NCBI RefSeq assembly: GCF_000471905.2 | Contig: NW_006499799.1 | Span: forward strand, 619,363 to 683,362 | Direction: 5' to 3' | From: Amborella trichopoda | Taxonomy: Eukaryota > Streptophyta > Magnoliopsida > Amborellales > Amborellaceae | DNA: 64,000 nucleotides | In this document: positions 20,400 to 31,789 of the stretch, in pieces | Layout: every line of letters starts with the position of its first letter | Numbering within the stretch: the stretch's first letter is position 1 | Notes under the pieces: model-generated | What the model was told of the DNA's origin: nothing | The model's input: the letters and a program-made list of their open reading frames with translations, nothing else | Database searches by the model: none | Position numbers and translations under genes: made by a program

Positions 20400-23300
20400 G
20401 GGGTGGAAGAAGTAAAATAGGATGGTTTAATAAAATAAAGAAAAGAGATGGATTAGTTGAGACAGAGAGAAGGATTTTCTAATAAATAAAAAACTATGAG
20501 TTAGTTAAGAGAGAGAGAGAGAGGAGGTTTAATAAAATAGAACCTATGGATTAGTTAAGAGAGATAGAGTGAATAAACGTGGGGTTATTGGGTTGTTGTT
20601 GAAGTGAGAGAAAGAGAGAGTTAGGGTATTGGTTTCTTTTATTTGAAGGAGAGGGCATAAACTTAACTAATAATAATAAAAAAAAAGGGTAAGGTTGCTT
20701 CAGAGAGAGAAGGGGACTTGAGGTTGGACGAAGTGGAGTGAAAAGAGGGGTGACCGAAACGAAATGCATGAAACGAAAGAAAACAAGGGAAAACGGTAAT
20801 GGCTCACTCATTTGAGTTTTTTAGAGAGAGAGAGAGAGAGGTTGCAGGGAGATGGTCGTGGCGAAATGGAGTGGTGAACGAGAGGAGTAGTGAGAGAACA
20901 GGGAGGCAAAGAAAGAGGTGGGCAGCTGAGAAAGGACTCGTTAGGCGCAGACAGCAGTGGGAAGTGGAGGACACGGCAACTAGTGGAGATGGGGTGATTG
21001 GTGCAACAGGCGGGTTGAGGTTGCAGGTGAGTGATGGTTGCAGATGGGTATATCAGAGGATCAGGGAGAGGTTAAGATGTAAGAGATGGGCGCAGGGAGT
21101 TGGAGGAAGAGAGAGTAGGGAAGGAAGAGAGGGAGATTGATGAGCAAGGTGGAGCGTGGAAAAGGAGAGGTAGCAGGTGGTGGCCGTGGCGGCTTGCTGG
21201 GTAAGAAATTAAGTGGAAGGAGACGGGCAAGGATGGAGGCTGATGAGAGATGGTGGCAGCAGGCAAAGAGTGGCTCGTCAGTGGAGGTCATGGTCAGCAA
21301 TGGGTTGAGGAGAGGGAAGAAGAGGCACATGGCGATGAGGTTGTAGTCGTGCACGGTGATGGGTTTTAGTCATGCACGGCGATGGGCTTTGATAGTGCGG
21401 GGTGATGGGTTCGTTGCACACGACGATGGGGTTGGTTGGACACGGCAATCGAGTTGGGATCATGAACGACAATAAGGTTACGTTTGCACACGGCGATGAG
21501 AAGAAAATTTTTGGGAAATGGTGGTCCCGTGGGATCACATAGCGTGAGAGGGAAAAAGGGTATGCGAGGGTGCACAGCAGGGGTGATGTGAGGGTACACA
21601 ACAAAGAAGTGAAAGGGAGAAGTGATAGGTAGGTGGACAAGAGGGACAAAGAATTGAAAGGGAGAAGTGAATGGGAGGTGGACAAGAGGGACTATCAAAA
21701 AAAAAAAAAAAGAGGAGAAGGTGGACCCCAAGGTGCACAGAGAGCAAGTGCACATGCAGGTGGTAAAAGAAAAACAAAAAAGAGTGAGACGGTGGTCATG
21801 TAGGACCACAAGAAAGAAGAAGGGAAGGTGATGGTAAGGAAGTACCAAAGGGAAGAGGGAAGAGGAAGGTCGCGGTCATGAGGGACCACAAGGGGAAAGG
21901 GAGAAAGAGACGGGAAAAAAAAATGTTGTGCTCGGTGGTGGGACAGTCGAGCAAGACAGAGAAAAGAAAGAGAGAAAAAAAAAAGTGAGGGAGAGAGAGA
22001 GAAAGAGAAAAGGAAAGAAGAGAGAAAAGAGAAAAGGAAAGAAGAGAGAAAAGAGAAAATTACCTTAAGCCCAAGGTACCAATCCAAAAATTTCTCTCCT
22101 TCCTCTCTCTCCAAAAACGTGACCCAACAATGAAGAAAGAAATTTTATTAAACAAAGTGGGATCCATTACAATGAAGTATAACATGATATATATATATAT
22201 ATATATATATGTTTGCTCATACATGGGTGGATTGATCAAAATTAACCTTAATTACTAAAAATTACAATTTAACTGAATTAAAAGAAATTCTAAAAATAGG
22301 GGCAAAATGATGATTTTGCCCTTGCCTAACAATTCACTCTAATGCAATCATAGAACTCGTGCGATTTTCCTAAGTCGATTAGGGACTACTCCGACTCTCG
22401 TTGTGCCAAAAGTTGATTATTTTCTTGTTGGGATTGGAACAACAATCGATTTGATACCCATTTCGAGCCACAGATCGTGTTTTTAGGCCACAATCATGCA
22501 ACTTGAAATTTGTATGAAACTTAAAAACTTTTGATCGATGGTGCACTCGTTTCTTGATTATTTCCTTGGTTTCTTTGTTGAATTGCACAGAGCATGCCGT
22601 CACGATCGCATAACAATAAATGCAGCTCGATTCATGCTCAAACGTAGAGCTTACCATATTGGGTTTTTGGCCGAAACTTGGATTCCGGCGGCCAAAATTT
22701 TGTAGCAACTTTAACACCTTCGTATGCCAAATCTAACTGTTTATCATGTATGAGGTTCGGACCAAACATAGCCCTGGACCTTATGCATGTAGTGCAACTG
22801 GTTTCGCATCAATCGGGTACGCGAGCGTCGTGCTATGGCCGCTCGAGTAGGTCGTGCTACTGCTGATTTTCCTGCAACCTTGATCACGAACCATCATCTT
22901 CTCTATAGCTTTTCTCCTTGTCCGGCCATCGTTACGGGACGTGCCACAATCAAAACGCTCGTCTTGACGAGAAAAACAGGCTCGAAAAACTTGAGTGCTA
23001 TCCGACTCTCAATGAGGGAGATATGAGTCCCTAAAGCTGTTGTTTGGGACTGTGAAAACCACTCTCCTTTAACGGAGATTGGTGCAGGGGGGGTGCACAG
23101 GAATAGAGTGCGGCCTACCCATACGGTTTTTGATCTTGCCGAATATAATGGCGATGGTCCCACAACCATTTGACGCTTTAAAAATAGGGTTCCAGTTATA
23201 GCGTTCGTTTAATAGTGCTAGAAACCAATTTTTTCGAAACTGTTTCGTTATCTGCACTGCTTTAGAATGTAAGATTGCGACGAAACTTGGTAGGTGGCCT

Positions 23301-23440
23301 TTTGAAGTCCTTAGGAACATTCTCATCCTTTCCGGGGTAGTTCTGAGACTGTAAAAAATTTCACTCTAAGTCAGGGCTTTATTGACCGGCTTCTGCTTTA
23401 TTCTGCATCGGGGACCAAGGTGTTGAAAAATATGTTCAAA
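20400..23440 (-). mobile_element. LTR segment of Tat-like element G (copy R2)
   Basis: It is a long direct repeat of 20-2530. The minus-strand TATA lies in an expanded AT run (22186-22210) and AATAAA at 22144-22149. Homology to the other copies stops near 23440, just where they continue into the CCCCACTGAAT block, so its U3 is truncated. The purine-rich flank 20400-20830 matches 39600-39980. Confidence 0.7.
22144..22210 (-). promoter_or_regulatory. LTR core promoter and poly(A) signal, copy R2
   Basis: A TA dinucleotide run (22186-22210) occupies the TATA position, followed on the minus strand by AATAAA (22144-22149). The TATA box has expanded into a microsatellite compared with copies R1 and R3. 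Confidence 0.55.
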
Positions 23441-23454
23441 TACTATGAAACACT

Positions 23455-24140
23455 TGAAAAAGGATGATCTAGATAATGTATTACATTATACACTAAGGGC
23501 TTCAAATCCTTATTTTTTTGACACCATAATAGTCAAGGTTAAAATGATTAATATGAAGTTTTGCCAACACCAAAATTGCAATTTTTAGTGCGATCTAAGA
23601 TATGGATTTATTATATTTTTCATCAGACCTAGTCCTTATATAACCTTTCTAAAAAGGTAGTTCTTTTATTCTTATAAAATAAACTAAGGTACTTTTCAAC
23701 ACAAAAAATACTAGCATTGTGCACTGAATCAAGCTTAACAAAGAGCTTAGCTCCTCCAAATTATGCTAAAGGATCTCATTTTGATCAGTCCATACATACT
23801 AGATTCTACCTAACAACTTCCACTAAGAAGTCTAATAAAATCTCATTTATTGAAAAGAATTGGATTTTAGCAAAATCTAAATGCAACACATTGATATCAA
23901 GTTTCTATAAGCAAGAAAAAATAATGACAAGAAGAAGTCAATAAAAAAAACATAACAATAACGATACTTGAAGACTTGCTCATGAATTAAGATTTCCTGA
24001 ATTCACCCACTAAAATATTATCGTAATAAATAACCATAGGGAATAAATCATAAGTTTCACTTAAACAGATGATCTCAGGGTAGTCCTTAAAATTATTTTA
24101 GGTCAAGGAACCTGCATCATTTCAAGCACAAGCAAATATG
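23455..24140. other. AT-rich island, no recognised gene
   Basis: This AT-rich stretch shows no similarity to the other repeats here. A 75-codon frame (23717-23944, +) begins MCTESSLTKSLAPPNYAKGS; I do not recognise it. It ends exactly where the Tat-like LTR begins with TGGTCGGATG (24141), so it may be the pre-insertion target or an unrelated element. Confidence 0.4.
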
Positions 24141-24238
24141 TGGTCGGATGCCATGATCTCACCTAACCAGATCTAGGTGATTGGGTGACACGTATATCGG
24201 GTTCAAAAGACCAGGGACTGAGATCGCACTCTTAGGAA

Positions 24239-24257
24239 CCTTGTTCACAGAACAAGG
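24239..24257. promoter_or_regulatory. U5 hairpin near LTR end (left LTR of B)
   Basis: CCTTGTTC (24239-24246) pairs with GAACAAGG (24250-24257) across ACA. It is homologous to 38878-38896 and 50362-50379. Confidence 0.7.
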
Positions 24258-24639
24258 ACAGGTGCCCAATTAGTGAGAGAGGAATTTGATACGTGAGGTG
24301 AGGACTAACTTCTCTTGGTCCATGACTTACTCGGGCTGACTTGTGCTGGTGCCCTCTTAGATCACGACGGAAAGCCCCCTAGCTGCTTCAACTGGTTCAG
24401 AATCGCCTCCCTTAACTTGTAATCTCTTTGTTTTCTACACAATACTATCATGGTTAACTTGCAACACAAACGGGCCGAAAGACCCACCCTTGTCTTAGGG
24501 AGAATAAGGAGAGAAAAAAAAAGAAAAGAGAATGAAGAGAAGGCGCGAGACGGTGAAGAGGGAGGATCCCGACAGAGTTGAGCATCACCACCCACAGCCA
24601 CGGAGTAACAGTGTCGCGACACCTGGACGGCCCTGGACA

Positions 24640-25310
24640 CTACTGCTCACGGTGAAAGGGGCAGGCAGTGAACTTTAGAAGGTGTTAGGCATCGCCATTG
24701 GCAACACGAGAAGGTAGCGCGTCCCTTGTGGGCAGCGATAGGCATCACTGTTGGCAACACGAGAAGGCAGCACATCCCTTGCGGGCAGCGATAGCTTCTG
24801 GTGAGGCACATAGCGATAGCTTCTCGTAAAGCACACAACGATAGGCATGGGAGGCAAGAAAAGCCTGCGGACGACGATAGGCACTGAGCGCACGAAAGAA
24901 GCCTGCGCACGACGATAGGCACTGACCACACGAAAGAAGCCTGCGCACGATGATAGGCATCGAGCATTCGAAAGAAGCCTACGGATAGCGATAGGCATTT
25001 ATGCGACCCTTCACAGGCGGCGATAGGCATCGCCGTCTGCGATAGGCGCGCAACAGGGTGAGAACCCTGCGGGCAGCAATAGGCATCACTGTCTGCGCTT
25101 ACGCGGGACATTGAGGATATGCCTGCGGACGGCGGTGAACAGCACCGTCTGCGAACTTCTTTGATAGATAAAGATACACGAAGAAAGGGAGAAAGAAGCC
25201 TCACGCATGGTGCTCCCATCACCATGCACGACCTTCGAAACCACAGGAAGGGAAAGAAAGAAAGAGGCATGCACGACATTGCCACTACTGTGCATAGCCT
25301 CTAAGAAAAA
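24640..25310. repeat. GCGATAGGC-rich arrays, including an exact 38-base unit
   Basis: Units starting GCCTGCGNACGACGATAGGC begin at 24863, 24901, 24939 and 24977, exactly 38 bases apart. Around them are looser CAGCGATAGGCAT repeats. This block sits where the other LTR copies have GA-rich sequence. Confidence 0.8.
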
Positions 25311-25465
25311 CTCAGACGAAAGAGAAAGAGAAGAAGAGAGAGAAGAGAGGAAAAAAGGAGAGAGAAAGAGGTTTAACTTAACCTAAGGGTGCGACCCAAA
25401 TGTTTCTCTCTCCTTCCTCTCTCTCTCTCTCATGACGCGACCCAACAATGAGAAAAGATTGAAAT

Positions 25466-25519
25466 TTTATTAAGCAAAGTGCGGTCCATGTACAATGAGA
25501 GTACGTGATTTATATAGAG
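25466..25519 (-). promoter_or_regulatory. LTR core promoter and poly(A) signal, copy R3
   Basis: Minus-strand CTCTATATAAAT (25508-25519) is followed about 40 bases on by AATAAA (25466-25471). This is the best TATA box of the three LTR copies. Confidence 0.65.
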
Positions 25520-27254
25520 TTTTGCTCAAACATGGGTGAATTGATCAAAATTAAACCTAATTACTGAAAATTAAGATTTAATTGAATTAAATAAAATAAT
25601 AAAATAGGATGCAAAATGACTAATTTGCCCCATCCGAACAATTGGGGTAATTCCAAAATAGTTATTGTTGTTGCCCGAGAACGTGAGTGATCTTTCATAG
25701 ATGATCCTGGGTTGCTCTGGTGAACGTTTGTCCGAAAGATGATTGTTTTCTTGAACAGCTCTGCATGGCGATAGATTTGATACCCACTTTAAGCCATGGA
25801 TCGTGTTTTTAAGCCACGATTATGTGACTTGAAATTTGGATGAATCTTGCAAACTTCAGATCGATAGTGTGCTTAGTCCTTGATGTTTTTTCGTGATTTC
25901 TTCATTGGATCACACTGAACATGCCGTCACGATCACGTGGCAACAAACGTAGCTCGATTTCGTGCCCAGAAGAAGATTTCACAACTATTGAGTTTTGGTC
26001 GAAATCTGGATTCCGACATCAGAATTTGCATCCAATTCATCGGTTTCATGTGTTAAATATGACTGTTTTATCATGCGCAGGGTTCTGACCAGTGATAGCC
26101 AATGACCTTATGCATTCGACAATACTAGTTTCATGTCGATCGAGTTTGCAAGTGGCGTGATTTGGCCGCTCGAGCGAGGCGTGTCGCTGCTGATTTTCTT
26201 GCAACTTTCTTCATGGATCAGCAACTTATCTCTAAGTTTTTTTTGCCCTCAGGCGTCGTCACAAGGTGTGCCACATATTGAAACACTCGTCTCAACGAGA
26301 TGAACACGCCCACAAAATTTGAGCATGATTTGACCTCTGACAAGTGAGATATGAGCGTCGCAAGTCACTGTTCGTGACTTCCCCTTTAATGGTGTTTAGT
26401 GGTATGGTGGCCGCACGGGAGTAGTGTGTGGCTCCTCTTGTTTCGATCTTTGACCCATAACGTTTTTTTGAAGTATCTGTTTAAGCTAAAATTTGACCCC
26501 TGAGGGTGTTCAACCATGTCAGATCCAATAGTGGTGGTCCCACAGCTGTTTGATGCATCAAAAGTAGGGTTCTAGTTATAGGAGTCCATTTTAGGGTGCT
26601 AGTAGCTGATTCTACCGAAACTGTTTCTCAGTCTGCACTGCCTTAGACTTTTTGGAATGCAAAAAAACTTGGCAGAAGATTTGTTGAAGTCCTCATGAAT
26701 ATCTTGACCTGTTCTAGGGCCATTATGAGACTGTCTAAATTTCCACTATTTGTCAGACATTTATTGACCGACTTCTCTATTTTATTCTACATCCGGGACC
26801 CATGGTGCTGAAAAATGTCTTCAAACAACATACCCCACTGAATGTTGTAGTTCGAGAGAAGCGAAAAGGACAACATTCAAAAAATTTCCTCCGGCTTTAT
26901 TTATTTATTTTTCCTAGCCACTGGACCACGTGAACGCCAAAGAGATCCACACAATGCTGTCACTAGGATGCTCGAAAGTTTGGATGCAATGTACAGCTCC
27001 ATCCATGGAGACTTTAGGGGGAGAAGAGACTTTGAGGGATCTTGTTGAGGTCCTCACCCTCAAGGGACAATTTGTGATTCTGGCAGCTGAGGATATTATG
27101 TGGACCTCGTTGGCCAGAATCAGGCCTATTCTTTAAGCCACTATTCCCATTTGGCCTGGGTTTCTTTATTTTTGGATTGACAGTCAAACGGCCTTTGGTC
27201 GGCGTTGTTTGCTGCTACGTTAGGTTTTGTTTTGACAATCAGGGTACCTCTATG

Positions 27255-27450
27255 GGTCCCATCTTGCCATGTCCAATCGGGGGCTTTTGGTTGACCTATC
27301 CCAAAGGTCTGGGCCTGTCGACTAAGGAAGGTTTTTAATGAGGCTGCCTCATGGGCCCCGTCCTGTTGGGTCCAATTGGGGGCTTTTTGTTGGCCTATCC
27401 CGAAGGTTTGGGCCTATCGGCTAAGGAAGATTTTTGGTGAGGCGACCTCA
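27255..27450. repeat. Tandem duplication of about 107 bases
   Basis: Two units share CCAATCGGGGGCTTTTGGTT, GACCTATCCC, GGTCTGGGCCT and GACTAAGGAAGGTTTTTAATG or close variants. It lies within the U3-like part of the B LTR region. Confidence 0.7.
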
Positions 27451-27699
27451 TAGCAAGGCATCATCATGAAGTCTCTAGCAGGTTCACCCTGGCTTTGTCA
27501 GTTTCTTGCCTTCGAAGGCGTCTTTGGTTTGTCAGAGTTATTTTCTTGTTGTTGTTTGACTGCTTAGGAATTATGCTTTCATTCATGAGATTTGTCTTGC
27601 CTTCTTAGCGAGTCTTATGTCCTTTGAGTTCATTTTGCGAATGCACTCAGGCTGTCAGAATCTTTCCTTTAAGCTCATATTTTTAGGTCCTAGTATTGT

Positions 27700-30060
27700 G
27701 ACACCAGGGATTTTTCTCTTTGAATGTGGGCTGAAGCTGCTTATGGAAGCGAACGCTGCATGAACCTATTTATTGGTCCAAGTGCCCTTTGCGGGTTTTC
27801 ACCTAGACTGGGAAAGCGGTGTCGTAGAGGTAGTTTTCACCAACTTCCTTTTATTTAGGGTTCTTTTACCCATGACCTTTTGGCCATGTTCACCCGTTTC
27901 ATTCGTTTTTGCTCACAGCGCCCTTCTGGGTTTTCACCGTGCCCGGGTTTTTATTTTCACGAAACTCTTTTACTCATGGTTTCTTAACCATGCTCGTCCA
28001 TCAATCATGGCGTTCCCTTATCCAGGTATACACCATGCCGTTATATTCTTTTTCTTTTTTGTTAAGGCATGTCTAAGGTCATGCCTCCAGGACCTGTGCG
28101 AATCTTTTTAACGTCATGTGGCCAGAATGTGCACTATAGCTTAAGGTCATACAGTTGGACCATGGTAGGAATGGATGGTAGTTTGTTGAGGCCATGGAGT
28201 GAGTACGGTAGTGATTTTGGGGAGATAGCACAAGGCTACATGTGAAAGATGGAAGATGTATGAATAAAAGATGAAAAGTGGTGACCCACTAGCTTAGGAC
28301 GAGTATGGATGGCGGGATAATTCCCCATTTTGTGAGCATGGGTGAGACTCACTAGGGAATGATGAATAGTAATGAAGGGATTCAATGGGGAGGTAATGAA
28401 GGTGGTGCGCGCACACGAGCGGGTCAATTAGGGAAGGCGTGCATGAAGATGCACGTAAAGGGGTGTGTGTGCATGCGTTGGAATGTCTTTAAGGTTATGC
28501 CTCCGGGACCTAGGAAAAGCAGTTTAACGTCATGCGACCAGGAAGTGCATTATGGTTTAAGGTCGTGCAACTAGACCGCTGTTATAGTTTAAGGTCATGT
28601 AGTTTGGACCAAGCAGTTTAGGGTCGTATACCTAGACCGTCGCTATAGTTTAAGGTCATATAGTTTGGACCATGCAGTTTAGGGTCCTGCACTTAGACCA
28701 TTTAGGTGGGTTGCCATGTAGGTGAAGATCCATGGGGAATAGGTCCATGGATAGCGATTCGACTCCCTTGGGGATAAAAATGGTTAAAACCAGTAGGAGG
28801 TTTAGATGGAGAAACAGACTTCAATGGGGATTACGGGATAAGTATGGCTCCCTAAGGTGAAAGATGGAACTCCATAGCTCATGGAAAAGTACCCCAACTC
28901 TTGGGGATAAGATGGCTTGATGCGCGACTGACCCAAGGGGACGAAAGGGGTAAACATGACTCCATGGGGATAATGAGCAATAGTATGCATGTAACTCCAC
29001 TGAAAATGATAGACCGGAGCACATGTTCAACCCCACTGAGGATTGAAGAGGTAAGAATGACCTTAACTCCACAGGGGATAATGGGCCGCTATACGGATGT
29101 GACTCCTATTGGGAATGAGGGAGGTGCGTCCATTTCACAGATTAAAGTCATGCGCGTGGACTATTTGTCGCGTCATTTTAACGTCTTGCTACAGGGACGT
29201 GCACTACAGTTTTAAGGACTTGTCGCTTAGATCATGGCTATGCAATTTAAAGTCATGCAGCTAGGTTTAAGGTCGTGCAACTAGACCTCCGCTACAGTTT
29301 ATGGTCATGTAGTTTGGACCATGGTGCTAAGTAGTTTAACGTCATGCGGACAGGACATGCACGATAGTTTAAGGTCATGCAGCTGGACCGTGGTTATGTA
29401 GTTTAGAGTCATGCAACGAGGACTATGCAGTTTTAGGGTCGTGCGACTAGACCTCCGCTAATGTTTAAGGTCATATAGTTTGAATTATGCAGATTAGGGT
29501 CATGCACCTAGACCACCGCTACAGTTTAAGGTCATATAATTTGGACGGTGTAGTTTATGGTCGTGCACCTAGACCATTTAGGTGGCTAGGGAATGTGACT
29601 CCATGGAGAACAAGGCCATAACTGGAGACTTGACTCCCTGGGGATACAAAGTGGTGGCCTGCTTGTGGGAGTGACAGGTCACGTTCTGGGGAAAGTGGGA
29701 AAAATCCACAATCGGCAGCGCTTAGCATACGCACAACGTTAAGTTTGCGGCGTTGGCCTAGATGACGTGCGCACCACGTTAGGCCTTGCTGAAGCGCATG
29801 ACGATGGGTCTTAGTGAAGTCCATGGCGATGTCTCTTGGTGAAGTGCGTGGCAATATCCTCTTGTGAAGCGCGCGACGATATCCTCTTGTGAACGGCGCG
29901 ACGATAGCTTCCGGTGAAGCGCGCAACGATAGCCTCTTAGTGAAGCACGTGGCGATAAGGAATGGCGATAGCAGCGGGGTCATGAGGCACAGGTGGTAAT
30001 GACTTATATTCGGGCCTCTGGCTTGACCCGCCCCGACCTAGACCTATCGCTGTTTGAAGA
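27700..30060. repeat. Dyad-rich U3-like region (B)
   Basis: It is homologous to 4140-7400 and 41390-43470. It holds the CATGGTT/AACCATG hairpin (27975-27992), AGGTC 28076-28080 with GACCT 28091-28095, ACGTC 29181-29185 with GACGT 29196-29200, and repeated CTCC-NNN-GGGGATAA phrases (28720-29650). A run of GCGACGATAG units fills 29700-29960. No gene is visible. Confidence 0.7.
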
Positions 30061-30701
30061 CGAGGATGGGAGCATCATTTCGATCTTGCGAGGGGCGCTT
30101 TGCAACATTTTTGAGTATAAAAGGGGGAAGAACCCCATTTTACTATTTTACCGAAAGGTAAAACAGTGAAGAAAGTTTTTAGAGAGAGAGAGCCAGAGCT
30201 TCCATCAAGAGATCTCCGACAAGAGTTTCCTGGCCAAAACTCACAGTGTGTAGGCATTCAGGAGTTCTCCAGGAAACTTCAATGAGTCGTGAGCCTTTGC
30301 AACGTGCTTGCGAACATTTTTCTAAGTGTTGAGACCTTCTGAGCAGGGAACAACGAGCTTCTTAGGGCTTCACTGAGACTCTGGTGGAATTGTAAGAGTC
30401 GTAGTGGTACTCTTTCTGAATTCCAATGATTTTCTGGTAGTTCTGTGATTTTCGGCAAATTGCAGAAGGGTCAGGGGAATTTGATGGTCTTCTGGTTATC
30501 GGAAGGGAAGAAGGAGGAGCAGCAGTGGCTCTGCTGGAAACTCTGTGATTTTTTTAGTAGAGAGAGGAGTATGAAGAAGGGAGAAGGGAAATCCGTAAGG
30601 TCATAGAGGAGCTTCTACAGGAATTTTGGTGGTTTCCCATTAGCTTCAGGCCGTCAATAAGGGGGAAGAACAGGGTCAGAAGGGGGTTCCTAGTGGACGA
30701 A

Positions 30702-30875
30702 GAAGTGTTTCCGGCGAGGAGAGGAAACGTCGGTAGGGGAAAGAGCAGGGTCAAACGGGGGTTCTCCGAGGATGGAGAAGTGTTTCTGACGACGAGAGGA
30801 AACACCGGTAGGGGAAAGAACAGGGTCAGATGGGGGTTCCCGACAGACGAAGAAGTGTTTCCGGTGAAACCTGAA
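30702..30875. repeat. 75-base tandem repeat in antisense unit of B
   Basis: GAAGTGTTTC begins at 30702, 30777 and 30852, exactly 75 bases apart, giving about 2.3 units. The period is divisible by three, so the 25-residue repeat stays in frame. Confidence 0.85.
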
Positions 30876-31059
30876 GTATTGTGGGGGAGGCAAAAGGTCA
30901 CGAGAAGGTTGACCGTCTACCAAGGGGAGATAGTTGGGGAAACCGAAGAGGCACAAGGATTAATGCCCACTGGGAAATGAGGACAGTGGGAACCAGAGCA
31001 CAACAAGGGCATGCGCGACATTAAGTGGCATGCAGTGTTGCCTTCGCACGGCTTTAAAC

Positions 31060-31270
31060 TTCTCGCAGTGACAGCCATGCTTGGTAGCATGCCTCTCGCA
31101 GAAATGGTCGCGCATGATGGTAGAACATGACATTCAGTTGCGCACGATGATGGTCGTTCACGAGGTTGGGTTGCGCGTAGCGATGGTTGCGTACGGCGTT
31201 GGGTTGCACATGGCGATGGTTGTGCACGGCATTGGGTTGCACCCGGTGATGGTCACGCACGGCGTTGCCT
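31060..31270. repeat. GCGATGGTTGCGCACGGCGTTG array
   Basis: About nine alternating units of roughly 20 bases, such as TTGCGCACGATGATGGT and TTGCGTACGGCGTTGGG. The open frames on both strands come from this array. Confidence 0.75.
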
Positions 31271-31789
31271 CGTGGGAGCCCAGAGTGATGGCAAACGAGA
31301 TGATCTAGTCACTGTGTCTATTGGAAGCCAAGTCCTCCAGCGCAACAGTGAAATCCATGTTGTTTTGGAGGAAGGGAATCCATCATAGGCCAGCTCCTTG
31401 CCAGGGAAGTCTACTTTGTATGTTTGATAGACTCTATCAGAGTACTTCTTCCCTCTCCTGGAAACTAGCCGTACTTCGTCAGATTGAGTTGACGCTGACT
31501 CAGAAATGGTTGGTCCACCTTGGAAGCAAGAGTAACACTTCAATATGAACATCCTCTTTTTCTCTGAAGCAAGAGCAACTGTTGATACTATATTGTAACC
31601 TCCCTGATAATGGGTTTTTGAAATAAAAGAAATGAATTTCTTTTGAGTTGGGTTGCTATTTTTCTTTTCTATTTCTTTCTTTTACTGCATGAACCGCATT
31701 TTGAGAGCACAACAAGGATAATACTTCTTTAGGTATCGCTCATTGATAGGGGGCATTGCCTCTTCTCCATCAAAGTTTGCCAGTATATA

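Larger units (their letters stand above)
24141..30100 (-). mobile_element. 3' LTR-side region of Tat-like element B
   Basis: On the minus strand the LTR ends ..CATCCGACCA at 24141, matching the LTR ends next to primer sites at 38779 and 50259. Going right it holds the U5 hairpin, a 38-base array, AATAAA and TATA (25466-25519), the block shared with copy R1 (26820-27070), a 107-base duplication and the dyad-rich U3-like region. The upper LTR boundary is not resolved; it lies between 30000 and 31700. Confidence 0.65.
30116..31627 (+). other. Putative antisense transcription unit of B
   Basis: A plus-strand TATAAAAG (30116-30123) is followed by about 1.5 kb and AATAAA (31622-31627), just beyond the 3' end of the minus-strand integrase. 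The homologous C copy shows the same order. A frame at 30693-30980 (95 codons) is made of a 25-residue repeat with the motif EEVFPARRGN and GRGKSRVKRGF. Extra or antisense ORFs between pol and the 3' LTR are known in the Tat lineage. Coding function is uncertain because the frame follows from a 75-base repeat. Confidence 0.45.

Noticed and set aside
24647..25285. 212-codon minus-strand frame with cysteines
   Set aside because: Driven by the 38-base and GCGATAGGC arrays; not conserved in the other LTR copies.
30554..30956. Minus-strand frames opposite the 75-base repeat
   Set aside because: They mirror the same repeat; TATA and AATAAA signals favour the plus strand.
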